DNA of 64,000 bases from Paenibacillus tundrae (GCF_030812775.1 NZ_JAUSTI010000005.1:248001-312000); one strand, 5' to 3'. Counted from the stretch's first letter, positions 8,548 through 18,004 are shown. Program-made: numbers and translations. Notes: generated by a model not told the origin, from the sequence alone.

Positions 8548-8576
8548 TTACATTTCATATGTATAATTGCTATAAT
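8548..8576 (+). promoter_or_regulatory. Sigma-A promoter for the 79-residue membrane protein
   Basis: TTACAT (8548-8553), a 17-bp spacer and TATAAT (8571-8576) with the extended element TGC just before it. It lies about 95 bp upstream of ATG 8672. Confidence 0.6.
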
Positions 8577-8671
8577 AATACTTATTAAGTTAAATCAAGA
8601 ATTTCCCTCAAACTTCACAGAATACCTGCACCTCTAACGCTAGACACAATACATACATTAGGGGTGATCAG

Positions 8672-8911
8672 ATGACAAGAAGCATATTTAGGAACATGCC
8701 GATGTGGTTTATACTCGTCGCAATTGTAGTGTTTGTTCTCCTTTCAGTCAATTTCTTTTACTTAAATACTGCGGTTAATATGCTTGCATTAACCATCTTG
8801 AATGTTGCCAACGCCATTCGATTGTGGAAGGCTGAGCGGAGCGTGGCCATCGTGTTATTAATAGCAGGTGTTGCTTGTGGACTGTACCTCACCAAGTACT
8901 TATTGAATTGA
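8672..8911 (+). CDS. Small membrane protein of unknown function
   Basis: This 79-residue protein starts at ATG 8672 after AGGGGTGATC. It has three likely hydrophobic segments (about residues 11-29, 31-47 and 57-76) separated by a short basic loop with RLWKAE. I do not recognise a family beyond small Bacillales membrane proteins. It has its own promoter at 8548-8576 and its own terminator at 8944-8970, so it is a single-gene transcript, which supports it being a real gene. Confidence 0.65.
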   Translation: MTRSIFRNMPMWFILVAIVVFVLLSVNFFYLNTAVNMLALTILNVANAIRLWKAERSVAIVLLIAGVACGLYLTKYLLN

Positions 8912-8943
8912 AATCCCTAAATGAGCGTTACAAATCAAATTTG

Positions 8944-8970
8944 GTCGTCCACGTTGGACGATCTTTTTTT
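8944..8970 (+). terminator. Terminator after the small membrane protein
   Basis: GTCGTCCA (8944-8951) pairs with TGGACGAT (8955-8962) with one G-T pair and a very short loop, followed by CTTTTTTT. Confidence 0.8.
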
Positions 8971-8980
8971 ACGCATAATA

Positions 8981-9018
8981 AAAAACAACCGCCATTGTAG
9001 TTCACCAATGAACGGTTG
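8981..9018 (-). terminator. Terminator of the ketosynthase-like gene (minus strand)
   Basis: CAACCGCCATTG (8986-8997) pairs imperfectly with CAATGAACGGTTG (9006-9018). The A run at 8980-8985 gives a U tract in the minus-strand RNA. Confidence 0.7.
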
Positions 9019-9044
9019 CCTTCATTTATTTAATAGTCAACTAA

Positions 9045-10037
9045 TTAATATTCAACGATCATGGCAACATTTTGCCACCCAGCACCGACAGTCCAGAACA
9101 GCACTTTATCACCACGTTCAATCTGTCCGGAGGCAATGGCTCGATGTAATGCAATGAATGGACTGCTCGTGGATGTATACCCGAACTCATCTCCGATGTA
9201 CACCGCAATTTCATCCGCAATCCCAATGTTCGCCGATACCGCACGAATATTGGCGATGGACAGTTGAGAGAAGCAAGCGGCTTTGATCTCACTCGGTGCT
9301 ATTTCATTACGCGCGAGCAACGTCCGAATAGACTCGGAAGCGGCATCTACACAGATGGAATCATCGAAGGGTGTGAATTTCACGTGAAAAGCACCTGCAT
9401 CTACTCCAGTTTTACCCAGCTTCGCTAATCCTTCAGCAGGAAAGAGAGAGTTACCATACACACACGTATCTGTCTGGTAGATGGAGTCAATGAAACCAAT
9501 ACTCTGCTCTTCGCGCTCCACGATTACGGCTGCTGCAGCATCTCCGAAGTTAGCAAAGTATACCGGATCATCAGGGTTCGCATGAGGAGCGACATAATCC
9601 GAACCGATAATTAGAGCGCGGCGGATTCTTGGATTGCCTAACATCTGGCGGCTAACCTGTTCGAAGGCTGCGGTCATTCCAGCACAGTTGGCATTGCTAT
9701 CGATACAGATCGTATGAGAAGCTCCGTTTATCAGGCGATGAATCATTAAGGAATTCGTAGGGAAGATGTACTCTGGTGTTTGGCTTGCATATGCAATGAG
9801 GTCAATATCTGCACCCGTCAGTTCAGCTTTCTCAAGAACATTGCTAGCCGCTTCGAACGCCATACTAAGTGAGTTTTCATCCTCATTGTCAATCTTATAA
9901 CGCTGATCGCGCCCAAGTGCTTTTAACAAACCGCGAATATCTACACCTCTCGCATCAAAGTGTTCAATATAAAATTCATTGCCCACCTTGTTTGATGGAT
10001 GATAGATATCGATGTCTACTATACGAATTCCAGCCAT
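9045..10037 (-). CDS. Ketosynthase III-like protein with altered catalytic triad
   Basis: This 330-residue protein has the thiolase fold of 3-oxoacyl-ACP synthase III (FabH family). The nucleophile is present: C118 in DSNANCAGM. FGDAAAAVIVE near 164-174 is the usual glycine-rich strand. The other two triad positions look changed: where FabH has PHQAN this protein has FSQLSIAN (Ser 257 at the His site), and where FabH has GNTS it has GYTS (Tyr 287 for Asn). Canonical decarboxylative condensation needs Cys, His and Asn, so this protein may transfer acyl groups or use another chemistry. Last gene of a minus-strand set with the STAS-like gene 54 bp upstream, probably sharing the promoter at 10498-10527. 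It is unlikely to be the housekeeping FabH. Start ATG 10037 after AGGAGG. Substrate unknown. Confidence 0.82.
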   Translation of the reverse strand: MAGIRIVDIDIYHPSNKVGNEFYIEHFDARGVDIRGLLKALGRDQRYKIDNEDENSLSMAFEAASNVLEKAELTGADIDLIAYASQTPEYIFPTNSLMIHRLINGASHTICIDSNANCAGMTAAFEQVSRQMLGNPRIRRALIIGSDYVAPHANPDDPVYFANFGDAAAAVIVEREEQSIGFIDSIYQTDTCVYGNSLFPAEGLAKLGKTGVDAGAFHVKFTPFDDSICVDAASESIRTLLARNEIAPSEIKAACFSQLSIANIRAVSANIGIADEIAVYIGDEFGYTSTSSPFIALHRAIASGQIERGDKVLFWTVGAGWQNVAMIVEY

Positions 10038-10091
10038 CTTCGTTCTCCTCCTGTGCGGAACGGTGTATCCAGAGCTTGTCCGCCTGGTATT

Positions 10092-10442
10092 TTAAGTTGT
10101 CACAGTAGATATGATCTCGAGGTTATCCAGACCAACCGCACGGCCGAGTCGGGATAACTGCATTTTAAGAATAGAATTATTCTCAAGGGTCAGAACAATA
10201 TTTTTGTACCCGTCTTTTTTGAACATCGCCAGGCAGCCTTCAAGCAATGGCACAATATCTGGAGCAGTAACGTTCAGTTTCTTGCAATCAATATTCAAGT
10301 TATACTCTTGGGTGTTAATCGGAGCAATGGTATCTTGATACGCAGAGATCGAACGCAATCCGTCTTCCTGTGAAAATGAACCTTCTAGCTCGATGTTTAA
10401 TACCTTGTTTGCTGCATCCGTTTTAAGAATAAAACTTCCCAT
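10092..10442 (-). CDS. STAS/SpoIIAA-like protein of unknown function
   Basis: This 116-residue protein has the alternating strand-helix pattern of STAS/SpoIIAA-like proteins: an N-terminal strand VLNIELEGSF, a strand YNLNIDCKKLN, and a later strand NIVLTLE followed by a helix ending LSRLGRAVGLD. It has no hydrophobic membrane segment. I cannot place a phospho-acceptor serine with confidence; Thr or Ser residues occur around 56-60. It has its own promoter 60-85 bp upstream and a ribosome site AAAGGGAGAG. Being translated just before the ketosynthase-like gene, it may act as partner or regulator of that enzyme, which is inference. Family assignment is by pattern only. Confidence 0.65.
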   Translation of the reverse strand: MGSFILKTDAANKVLNIELEGSFSQEDGLRSISAYQDTIAPINTQEYNLNIDCKKLNVTAPDIVPLLEGCLAMFKKDGYKNIVLTLENNSILKMQLSRLGRAVGLDNLEIISTVTT

Positions 10443-10497
10443 GATTGTTCTCTCCCTTTAAATGAGTTAAGGCTATCCCGAAGGATAATTTAACCAT

Positions 10498-10527
10498 ATT
10501 ATAAAGGGGTTGATGTAAGAAGATCAA
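10498..10527 (-). promoter_or_regulatory. Sigma-A promoter for the STAS-like and ketosynthase-like genes
   Basis: Read on the minus strand: TTGATC (10527-10522), an 18-bp spacer, TATAAT (10503-10498). It lies in the 125-bp gap after the carboxymuconolactone-decarboxylase-like gene and gives the last two genes an independent transcript. Confidence 0.6.
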
Positions 10528-10567
10528 TAAAAAAGTCGAATCATGTATAAGTATGTAGAAAAGTTAA

Positions 10568-10936
10568 TTATTGGATTTCCTCGAGTGTTGTGAGCAAGAT
10601 ATTGAACGCGCTGATGATGCGCGGTGCGCCAACACATGGAGCCAAATGTAGCAGAATTCCTTTGAGTTCCTCGACGGTTATTCCAACACTCAGAGCCATT
10701 GTATAATGTACACCCAACTGCTCATATTGTCCCTGTGTAATTAATGAAGAGATGATTGCGACTTCTTTCCATTGATCTGTTATCGTGGTACGTTGAAAAA
10801 TATCCCCGTAGGCTGTCCCCATAATGAATTCAGCCAATTCAGGAAACTGTTCTCTGATTGGATTAAGCGCACGTGCACCATACTCGCCAGATAACTTGGT
10901 AAAACGTTCTAATCCCTGATTTACGTGTTCACTCAT
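10568..10936 (-). CDS. Carboxymuconolactone decarboxylase-like protein
   Basis: This 122-residue all-helical protein fits the CMD family: WKEVAIISSLI, then a helix ending HYTMALSVGITVEELKGIL, and a C-terminal PCVGAPR. The AhpD-type CxxC redox pair is absent, so it is closer to decarboxylase-like members than to AhpD. In this family the GITVEEL segment and preceding His are typical of the active-site region. It starts at ATG 10936, 11 bp after the TPP enzyme gene, with AGGAGG in between, so the two are cotranscribed. Possible roles are decarboxylation or isomerisation of a small acid made by its neighbours; this is inference. Confidence 0.8.
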   Translation of the reverse strand: MSEHVNQGLERFTKLSGEYGARALNPIREQFPELAEFIMGTAYGDIFQRTTITDQWKEVAIISSLITQGQYEQLGVHYTMALSVGITVEELKGILLHLAPCVGAPRIISAFNILLTTLEEIQ

Positions 10937-10947
10937 CGCTGTTCCTC

Positions 10948-12591
10948 CTAGTTCAAATTAAGTGTACGATGGGCTGTTGGTGGAATCTCATCACGATCGG
11001 TAAGCAGTTCAATGACCGTAACTTGATTTAATTGTTGGGCTTCCTTGAGAGCAAGGGTGAATTCGGCGTGCGTCTCTGCTCGGAAGGCCACTGCGCCTAG
11101 AGATTCTGCAAACTTCGCTGCATCCATTGGAACCTCGAATAATGTGCCATCGATCCGGCCTGTTGTTTTTTGCATACCTTTGAGTGCCATGTCCAATTGC
11201 TTGTTGTTCACCACAATAAAAATCACGGGGAGTTGGTTGCAGACAGCGGTATTAATCTCAGTTCCTAACATCATGAAGCAACCATCCCCTGTAATACATA
11301 CGATTGTTTCTTCAGGTGCTGCTGCTTTGGCTCCAATCGCCATACCGATGGCATTACCCATGCAAGCGAAGTAGGCATCGAATACGAAACTTCCTGGTTT
11401 CTTAACTTTGTATCGCTGAACCGCATGGAATCCGTGGCTACCATCATCTACGAACAAGGTGTGGTCATACGGAAGGATATCGCTCATGTTCTCTAGTACA
11501 GATGCCAACGATAACTGAGATAATTCTGGAAGCGGAAGGTAGTAATCCGCAGGTGGTAACGCTCTGTTCACTGCTTGAAGTTGATCTGTATGTTCTGTGA
11601 GGTGCCCAAGAAGATGGTTCATATTATCTTTAAGATCGCCGGAGATATGTAAGGTTTGTGAGTTTAGAATTTTACCAACGAAGGTGGGATTGCTATCAAA
11701 CTGGATTAGGTGTGCCGGATGATTCTCTGACTTAAGGTTACAAATCGTCATATCACTCAAACGAGAACCTAGCACAATATATAGATCACTCTGATTCATC
11801 AGATCATCCGCATGTGGGAAACCGCCGACTCCACAAGGGCCATGATATAACGGATGATTCCAAGCAATAGCGCCTTTTCCACCAGGTGAAGTGATGACGG
11901 GAATATGAAGAAGTTCGGCAAGCTGTAACAGTTCATCATGAGCTTGTGCACGGCCAACGCCTTTGCCAGCGATAATTAATGGATGTTTGGACTGTTGAAT
12001 TAAGGGAAGCACGCGGTTTAGATTGGGAACACTGATCATAGGCTCAGGCTCGGGAAGGATGATTCGGCATTGTTCCACAAGTTCGGTTTGTACATCAAAC
12101 GGAAGACAGAGATGGACGGGGCCTTTGTTCGGACCTAGTGCGATGGAGATCGCATGATTAAAAAGGGTAGCGAAGTGGTCTCCGCGCTCGACTAACTTAC
12201 TGAATAATGTGGCGGGTCTGAACATCTCAGCTAGATCGGCCAGATAAGACGAGGAATCCTGACACTGAGGAAGTCCCAATTCTTGAATGGACTGATGTCC
12301 GGTAATAAATAGTACAGGTAGGTTGTTCGCCTTCGCATGGGCAGCAGCTGTTAATAGATTGGTTCCGCCTGGACCTGAGGTTGCAAATGCTACACCCAAT
12401 CTCCCAGTCTGAAGTGCATAACCCGATGCGGCGAATCCTGAACTAGATTCATGGCGTCCGGGGATGAATTCCAGGCCATAATCGACCATCTTCAACGCAG
12501 CAGGGCAAATGGATTTTCCGATAATTCCAAAGACATGGGTGACGCCTAGATTACGCAGAGCTTCCGCTAAATAATCTGCAACGGTTCTCAT
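10948..12591 (-). CDS. Thiamine pyrophosphate enzyme of the acetolactate synthase family
   Basis: This roughly 547-residue protein has the three domains of the family: an N-terminal pyrimidine-binding domain with the catalytic glutamate in RHESSSGFAASGYA and the loop ATSGPGGTNLLT; a central domain with PLIIAGKGVGRA; and a C-terminal diphosphate-binding domain with GDG at the start of the TPP motif and NN at its end (TGDGCFMMLG, later VVNN). I choose ATG 12591 with GAGGTG 5 nt upstream; the frame stays open to 12657. Relatives condense pyruvate or other 2-oxo acids, cleave C-C bonds, or decarboxylate them. No regulatory subunit gene (ilvH-like) is near, and the context is not isoleucine or valine synthesis. 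First gene of the 12.6-9.0 kb minus-strand locus. Reaction unknown. Confidence 0.85.
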   Translation of the reverse strand: MRTVADYLAEALRNLGVTHVFGIIGKSICPAALKMVDYGLEFIPGRHESSSGFAASGYALQTGRLGVAFATSGPGGTNLLTAAAHAKANNLPVLFITGHQSIQELGLPQCQDSSSYLADLAEMFRPATLFSKLVERGDHFATLFNHAISIALGPNKGPVHLCLPFDVQTELVEQCRIILPEPEPMISVPNLNRVLPLIQQSKHPLIIAGKGVGRAQAHDELLQLAELLHIPVITSPGGKGAIAWNHPLYHGPCGVGGFPHADDLMNQSDLYIVLGSRLSDMTICNLKSENHPAHLIQFDSNPTFVGKILNSQTLHISGDLKDNMNHLLGHLTEHTDQLQAVNRALPPADYYLPLPELSQLSLASVLENMSDILPYDHTLFVDDGSHGFHAVQRYKVKKPGSFVFDAYFACMGNAIGMAIGAKAAAPEETIVCITGDGCFMMLGTEINTAVCNQLPVIFIVVNNKQLDMALKGMQKTTGRIDGTLFEVPMDAAKFAESLGAVAFRAETHAEFTLALKEAQQLNQVTVIELLTDRDEIPPTAHRTLNLN

Positions 12592-12706
12592 TTGGGCACC
12601 TCGCTTCATGAAATAGGTTTTTAGACCCAAAGGTCTGATTCCTTTTTTTGAGAGCAAATTAACGGTATTAGGTTGTAATAGGAAATAAATGCTTGATACT
12701 AGGAAG

Positions 12707-12734
12707 AGTATCTTTTTTTGTGGTTTTTTGTCAA
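12707..12734 (-). promoter_or_regulatory. Promoter of the TPP-enzyme operon with an inverted repeat over the -10
   Basis: Minus strand: TTGACA (12734-12729), a 16-bp spacer, GATACT (12712-12707). The -10 is one arm of the inverted repeat GATACT-6-AGTATC (12695-12712), a possible repressor site. On the plus strand the same repeat is followed by seven T and could terminate. The 12658-13003 gap is otherwise AT-rich with no gene. Confidence 0.5.
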
Positions 12735-12953
12735 TAGATTTTTAAGATTATTAATTTTTGATTCTGAGGGTGGTAGCGTTTAAAGTCTTACTACAACTCA
12801 CAAAAAAATATAGTAAAATATAAATGGCACAAAATACCTATTATTTTATAATTACATTTAATGTAAAATAATGACTGGAAATGATGGTTTTCAACTGAAA
12901 TAAACAGAAAAATAAGAGCGAGGCTTCACTTTTCGTAACTATGCAAAAAGGAG

Positions 12954-12980
12954 TTGCGCTGTAACACTTTCTGGTATACT
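12954..12980 (+). promoter_or_regulatory. Extended -10 promoter of the oxidoreductase gene
   Basis: TGGTATACT (12972-12980) is an extended -10 element, with TTGCGC at 12954-12959 as a weak -35 and a short 15-bp spacer. It lies 23 bp before ATG 13004. Confidence 0.55.
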
Positions 12981-13003
12981 AGAATTCGATTGGAGTGAAC
13001 TCA

Positions 13004-13960
13004 ATGAAAAAACTTAAAATGGCTGTCATTGGATTAGGTAAAATGGGCTTACATATGATTCATCAAGCTAAGAATGAACAGCACGTAGAGGTAGTGGCAG
13101 TATGTGATAGCAATGAGCAATCTCTTGCGGATTATGTAGCCTCGAACCCTGAGACAAGTACATATACGGATTATCGCCTTTTGTTAGATGAACATGAGAT
13201 TGATCTGGTATACGTTGCGGTGCCACCCAAGTATCATTATGGAGTAGTGATGGAAGTGCTTCAGCGTGGAATCCATATCTTCTGTGAGAAACCTCTAGCT
13301 AACAGTGTGGAGGAAGCCGAAGCTATGCTAGCTGCAGCTGAGCAGTCAGGTGTGATCCATGCGATCCATTTCTCCATGCCTCATGAACCAGCGGTGCTTC
13401 AATTGCAAAAGTTAATACAGGAAGGAAATACGCTTGGCACTATTCGTAAAATTGAACTGATTCTCCAGTTCCCGCAATGGCCGCGAGCTTGGCAACAGAA
13501 TTCATGGATTACGACCAGGGATCAAGGTGGATTTATTTTAGAAGTGGGTATTCACTGGATTCATGTAATCCAGACGGTGTTCGGTGGACTGAATGTCATA
13601 AACAGTCAGGTCCAATATCCCGATCAGTCGAACGGATGCGAGACGGAAATTCATGCAGAAATGCAGCTTCAAGATGGCACACGGGTAGAGATGAACGGAA
13701 TCTCACACTTTGCGGGTGAAGAACGTGTATCTATGGTGGTGTATGGGACGAAAGGAACAATTGCGCTGGAAAACTGGGATCAACTGATGAGTGGACGGAT
13801 TGGAGAGTCACTTACACCAGTAACCGTTGATGAATCGTTGAGTGAATTACCTGTCCTGAAACATGTAATTGCACGTATTCAAGACAAACCGGGCAAAATT
13901 TATGATTTCAAAGCTGGGCTTGAAGCACAACGGATCCTGGAAGCACTTCGAAGTAAGTAA
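13004..13960 (+). CDS. Gfo/Idh/MocA family oxidoreductase
   Basis: This 318-residue protein has an N-terminal Rossmann fold with GLGKMGLHM near residues 11-19, the family's EKP motif in CEKPLANSVEEAE (about 91-103), and a C-terminal beta-sheet substrate domain. Family members oxidise or reduce sugars, inositols or related polyols with NAD(P), or cut glycosidic bonds through a redox cycle. The substrate cannot be told from sequence. I choose ATG 13004 with GGAGTG 6 nt upstream over GTG 12995. It has its own promoter and is divergent from the TPP operon, with a bidirectional terminator shared with the convergent chemoreceptor gene. Confidence 0.88.
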   Translation: MKKLKMAVIGLGKMGLHMIHQAKNEQHVEVVAVCDSNEQSLADYVASNPETSTYTDYRLLLDEHEIDLVYVAVPPKYHYGVVMEVLQRGIHIFCEKPLANSVEEAEAMLAAAEQSGVIHAIHFSMPHEPAVLQLQKLIQEGNTLGTIRKIELILQFPQWPRAWQQNSWITTRDQGGFILEVGIHWIHVIQTVFGGLNVINSQVQYPDQSNGCETEIHAEMQLQDGTRVEMNGISHFAGEERVSMVVYGTKGTIALENWDQLMSGRIGESLTPVTVDESLSELPVLKHVIARIQDKPGKIYDFKAGLEAQRILEALRSK

Positions 13961-14067
13961 CCTAAGCGATAAGATTAAATAACCGACGAGATACTTTCTG
14001 GATCTACATGATCAAAAAATGAACGTCACAGAAGACATCTTTTCCCTACACAGTGTCAATGTGATCC

Positions 14068-14127
14068 AAAACTAAATACAAAGAAGCAGTTGCCTAACTA
14101 AGGCTACTGCTTCTTTGTATTTAGTTT
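14068..14127. terminator. Bidirectional terminator
   Basis: A stem of about 22 bp (AAACTAAATACAAAGAAGCAGT at 14068-14090 against 14106-14127) lies between convergent genes and is rich in A on the left arm and T on the right, so it can act on both strands. Confidence 0.85.
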
Positions 14128-14153
14128 CACTAACGATGTTCCTCAATTTCTCA

Positions 14154-15872
14154 TTATGCAAGTTTAAATCGATTTACGAGCTGATCCAGTGCATCGGACA
14201 TTTGGTTCAACTGTTTGGATGTGTCAGTCATTTCTTGCAAGGAGGCTAATTGCTCCTCTGTCATAGCAGATACTTCTTCGGTTGCTGATGCAGTGTCTTC
14301 GACAACAGCGGATACAGCATGGATAGAAGACATAACAGCTTGGCTGCCTGCCGTAAGCTCTTCCACCACCGCGGATATATCCACCATTTCACCACTTAGA
14401 TCATGAATGTGTTCTGTAATATTAGCAAAGGCATGCCCAGCATCCTCTATCGTTCGTAACCCTTCTGTGACATGTACAGTATTGGAATCTACGATCTGAA
14501 CGGTGTTATGCACACCTGCAAGTACAGTTTCAAGAATGCTTGTAATATGTTTGGCTGAGGTAGCGCTTTGATCTGCCAGGTTGCGAATTTCGGTAGCGAC
14601 AACCGCAAATCCTTTGCCATGTTCTCCGGCGCGTGCGGCTTCAATTCCGGCGTTAAGAGCCAGAAGGTTGGTTTGTCTAGCCGTTCCTGAGATTGATTCT
14701 GCAATGGAGATGACCTGATCGGACATTTTAGAAATATCCGTAATTGACTCCTGAACGGAGCGGAACGATTGTTCAATGGTTCCCATTTTACCCACTGCAT
14801 TATTAATGCGTCCTTGTCCATCCACAGCGATTGATTCGGTTCTTACAGCACGTTCAGCAACATCAGCAGTAGAAGCGGATACTCGGTTAAGTCCAGTCAG
14901 CGATTGCCCCATGGCAGCGACCATCGTTTGCGTTAGAACGACTTGTTCATCTGCACCTTCGGCGACCCGTTCCATGGCGGTGGCAACTTCCTTACCTGCG
15001 GATAGATTATCCGACACACCTTTGTCCAATCGATCTGAAGCCGTGCTCAGGATGCTGGCATTGTTCTGAATCTCAAGCATCATTTGTTGCAATCCGAGTA
15101 GCATTGTATTAGCTGCATCTGCCAATTCGCGCGTCTCATCCTTCATAGGGGTCGCAATCCGGAGGGTTAGATCTCCGTTAGATGAGCCAATGTCGTTCAG
15201 TGCGCTGGTGACGCTACGAATGTTTTTGACAATAGAGCGGGACAGTGTCAGAGCTGCAATGATTGAAATCAAGGCAACAAGGATGAGCGCACCGTATAGT
15301 TCGATGTTGAGTAGCTCGTTTTTTTGTTTGAGTGCTTCAGTGCGTTGTTCGGTCAACACTAGCTCATTGGTGCGAAATGTTTTTAGTGAATCACGAATTT
15401 GATCCATATCCTGCTTACCAGGATCATTCACGAAGAACGCTTGCACGGTGGACGTGTCGTTAGCTCGTCGTGATTCAATAACTGGTTCACCTGCAATCTG
15501 TACCCAATTGTTCATTTTATTATGTATGTTCTCGAGCAAGGCGAGCTGTGCTGGATTATCAGCAATGAGTGCTGTGAGTTGTGAATAAATTGCTTCCTTC
15601 TGTCCCAGACCTTCAGTGTAGGGAACAAGATAACTATCCTGCCCTGTAATAACATATCCTCGTTGGCCTGTCTCCATGTCGACCATCGTTCTTTCCAATT
15701 CATGCGTCAAATCATGTACTTTCATATCGTGATCGACTAGAAAATCAAGCTCTCTTTGGAGCTGGCTAATGCTGTTTTGGATCAATACAATAGAACCGGC
15801 TAGAACAGCCAGCACGAGCAAATAGCCCAAGCCAATCTTGTAAAAAATTTTAAAGGTTCTGCGCTTTACCAT
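14154..15872 (-). CDS. Methyl-accepting chemotaxis protein with CHASE3 sensor domain
   Basis: This roughly 572-residue membrane receptor has a basic N-terminus and TM1 (about 14-34), a CHASE3-type extracellular domain containing [20 protein letters not shown]2 (about 195-215), a HAMP linker and a long cytoplasmic coiled coil. The signalling tip carries the conserved [20 protein letters not shown]. Family knowledge: CHASE3 ligands are mostly unknown; the tip docks CheA and CheW. I choose ATG 15872, which follows GAGAGGAA; the longer open frame to 16106 has no ribosome site and is low-complexity, AT-rich sequence. It is a single gene, convergent with the oxidoreductase. Confidence 0.92.
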   Translation of the reverse strand: MVKRRTFKIFYKIGLGYLLVLAVLAGSIVLIQNSISQLQRELDFLVDHDMKVHDLTHELERTMVDMETGQRGYVITGQDSYLVPYTEGLGQKEAIYSQLTALIADNPAQLALLENIHNKMNNWVQIAGEPVIESRRANDTSTVQAFFVNDPGKQDMDQIRDSLKTFRTNELVLTEQRTEALKQKNELLNIELYGALILVALISIIAALTLSRSIVKNIRSVTSALNDIGSSNGDLTLRIATPMKDETRELADAANTMLLGLQQMMLEIQNNASILSTASDRLDKGVSDNLSAGKEVATAMERVAEGADEQVVLTQTMVAAMGQSLTGLNRVSASTADVAERAVRTESIAVDGQGRINNAVGKMGTIEQSFRSVQESITDISKMSDQVISIAESISGTARQTNLLALNAGIEAARAGEHGKGFAVVATEIRNLADQSATSAKHITSILETVLAGVHNTVQIVDSNTVHVTEGLRTIEDAGHAFANITEHIHDLSGEMVDISAVVEELTAGSQAVMSSIHAVSAVVEDTASATEEVSAMTEEQLASLQEMTDTSKQLNQMSDALDQLVNRFKLA

Positions 15873-16157
15873 GTTTGTTATTCCTCTCTGTCGGGTATAT
15901 ATATTTGTCGAAAAAACAGGAAAAACATTAAATTGGGACTTTAGATTTAGGGTCTGAATGACTATTTTCAGTATTATACTTAAACTAAATCGTTTTGTAT
16001 ATAGTTTGTTTACTTTTTGTATAGTGTTATTTGTTGAGTTGTATAACGTTCGCAGAGTGTGTTTTACAATGTTCGGTTTACACCTGCAAACGTTTATGTT
16101 TATCATGGGGAGGGAACGATTCCGAATACATATCCCAATCCGAAAGGACGCTTTGAT

Positions 16158-16844
16158 ATGACAAAAGAAAAGGTATTGCTTAAACCGGAAGCAATGATAT
16201 TTGATATGGATGGCACACTATTTCAGACAGAGACGCTATTGTTGCCTGCTTACCACCAGTTGTTTGATACGCTGAGAGCAGAAGGACACTTTGAAGGAGA
16301 GACCCCTCCAGAGGAACGGATGATTGGAAGTCTTGGTATGTTGCTTGAAGATATATGGAAAGTAGTTATGCCAGACGCATCGGAGGCGGCACATCGCCGC
16401 GCGGACGAATTGTTGCTTCAATTGGAGATTGAAGGTCTGGATCAAGGGGGTTCTACACTCTATCCTCACGTGAAGGAGACTTTAACAGCGCTCAAAGAGC
16501 AGGGGGTGCGGTTATTTGTTGCGAGTAATGGACTTGAGGATTATGTCAAAGGTGTAGCGTTTGCCCACGAGATCATGCCTTTGTTTGAAGGAGTGTACAG
16601 CGCTGGTCAATACAAAACTCCTTCCAAAATTAATCTCGTTCAGATCCTGCTTGAGAAACATCGGATTCAAGATGCGTGGATGGTGGGTGACCGTTCGTCG
16701 GATGTAGAGGCTGGGAAAATGAATGGACAGACCGTTATTGGCTGCGCTTATGCTGGTTTTGGTAGGGATGAAGAACTGGCGGGATCGGATGTATTGATCT
16801 CTGATTTCACAGAACTACTTCGTCTGTATAAGGAAGCAGAATAA
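16158..16844 (+). CDS. HAD-superfamily phosphatase
   Basis: This 228-residue protein has all four HAD motifs: [10 protein letters not shown] near residue 16 (nucleophile and acid Asp), a Ser/Thr in VASNGLEDY near 117, a Lys near 155 in the YKTPSK region, and [10 protein letters not shown] near 177. A helical cap follows motif I, as in phosphoglycolate phosphatase and beta-phosphoglucomutase relatives. It probably dephosphorylates a small metabolite. ATG 16158 follows AAAGGA; the frame is open to 16059 without a ribosome site. A good terminator follows. The gene is divergent from the chemoreceptor gene. Confidence 0.88.
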   Translation: MTKEKVLLKPEAMIFDMDGTLFQTETLLLPAYHQLFDTLRAEGHFEGETPPEERMIGSLGMLLEDIWKVVMPDASEAAHRRADELLLQLEIEGLDQGGSTLYPHVKETLTALKEQGVRLFVASNGLEDYVKGVAFAHEIMPLFEGVYSAGQYKTPSKINLVQILLEKHRIQDAWMVGDRSSDVEAGKMNGQTVIGCAYAGFGRDEELAGSDVLISDFTELLRLYKEAE

Positions 16845-16889
16845 CCATATTAAACATTTCACATATTTATTCTTGTTCACAAGGCATAG

Positions 16890-16936
16890 CCTGTATTTCC
16901 GGTGGAGTTTCATTGGAAATACAGGTTATTTTGTTT
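16890..16936 (+). terminator. Terminator after the HAD gene
   Basis: CCTGTATTTCC (16890-16900) pairs perfectly with GGAAATACAGG (16915-16925), followed by a T-rich stretch. Confidence 0.85.
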
Positions 16937-17091
16937 GTCACTCATTTGCAAATACCCACTCACACGCTTCACATTTATCATTCACATTCACTCAGTTACA
17001 TTCTCCCCTGTAAAAAGTGGATTTCCCCATCCCGCTTCACACGGTGATCGCTCTATACTTCTTGCAAAAGCAAGTAAGGGGGTCAATGTTG

Positions 17092-17982
17092 ATGAAGCCA
17101 AAAAAAGTGCATGCGTACCTGTTCATCTTTCCCAGTTTATTTCTAACTCTCGTGTTTGGGGTGTATCCCCTCATATGGGCTCTACGTTATATGTTCTACG
17201 ATTATCAAGGCATTGGTACGCCCGTATTTATTGGACTTGGCAACTTTGCCCGCATTATGCGGGATACACAGTTCTGGTCGGCTGTTGGCAATACAGGAGT
17301 CTATGCATTAGGTAAGCTTGTGGTCACGATTCCGCTAGCTTTGACACTCGCCATAATCTTGAATCGCAAATGGAGAGGGCGTTCACTGCTAAGAGCTGTG
17401 TACTATCTTCCAACCATTTTCAGTGCTTCGGTTATGGCGATTGTATTCTTTATTATTTTTAATTCGTACAACGGAATATTGAACCAACTCCTGGTAAAGT
17501 ATCATGTGATCTCTGCCCCGATTGGCTGGTTGGATGCGGATCATGCCATGATGACGACCATCATTATTGCGATCTGGGGAGCTGTGGGGAACTACATGCT
17601 GCTGTTTATTGCCGGTCTGCAGAGTATTCCTGAAGAACTGTACGAGGCGGCATCGCTGGACGGAGCGAATGAGTTCCAGAAGCTTAGAAATGTGACGATT
17701 CCACTACTCGGTCCCGTGCTGCAGATGATTATTATGCTGGCGATTACCACCGCACTCAAAGGATACGAGAGCATTATGGTACTAACCGAAGGAGGCCCGT
17801 ATGGCAAAACGGAAGTGATGTACTTGTATCTGTTTAAGTTGTTATTTCCGATATCCGCGGATACACAATCGCTCCAGCAACTGGGTTACGGCAGTGCAGT
17901 AGGCTTCACTACAGCCATCATTGTAGGTGCCGTCACACTCATTTATTTCTGGATATCCAAGAAGCTTAATGATGTTTATTAA
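17092..17982 (+). CDS. ABC sugar transporter permease (CUT1, first subunit)
   Basis: This 296-residue inner-membrane protein has about six transmembrane segments and the cytoplasmic EAA loop, here EELYEAASLDGANEFQKL near 180-197, which contacts the ATPase. It is of the MalF/LplB type. I prefer ATG 17092, 9 nt after AAGGGGG; ATG 17086 is also possible. It pairs with the second permease (22-bp gap) and the lipoprotein at 22484. No ATPase gene is in the locus; CUT1 systems of Bacillales usually share the MsmX ATPase. Context points to import of unsaturated uronate oligosaccharides. Confidence 0.92.
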   Translation: MKPKKVHAYLFIFPSLFLTLVFGVYPLIWALRYMFYDYQGIGTPVFIGLGNFARIMRDTQFWSAVGNTGVYALGKLVVTIPLALTLAIILNRKWRGRSLLRAVYYLPTIFSASVMAIVFFIIFNSYNGILNQLLVKYHVISAPIGWLDADHAMMTTIIIAIWGAVGNYMLLFIAGLQSIPEELYEAASLDGANEFQKLRNVTIPLLGPVLQMIIMLAITTALKGYESIMVLTEGGPYGKTEVMYLYLFKLLFPISADTQSLQQLGYGSAVGFTTAIIVGAVTLIYFWISKKLNDVY

Positions 17983-18004
17983 TAGCAGACAGGAGGAACC
18001 GAAC

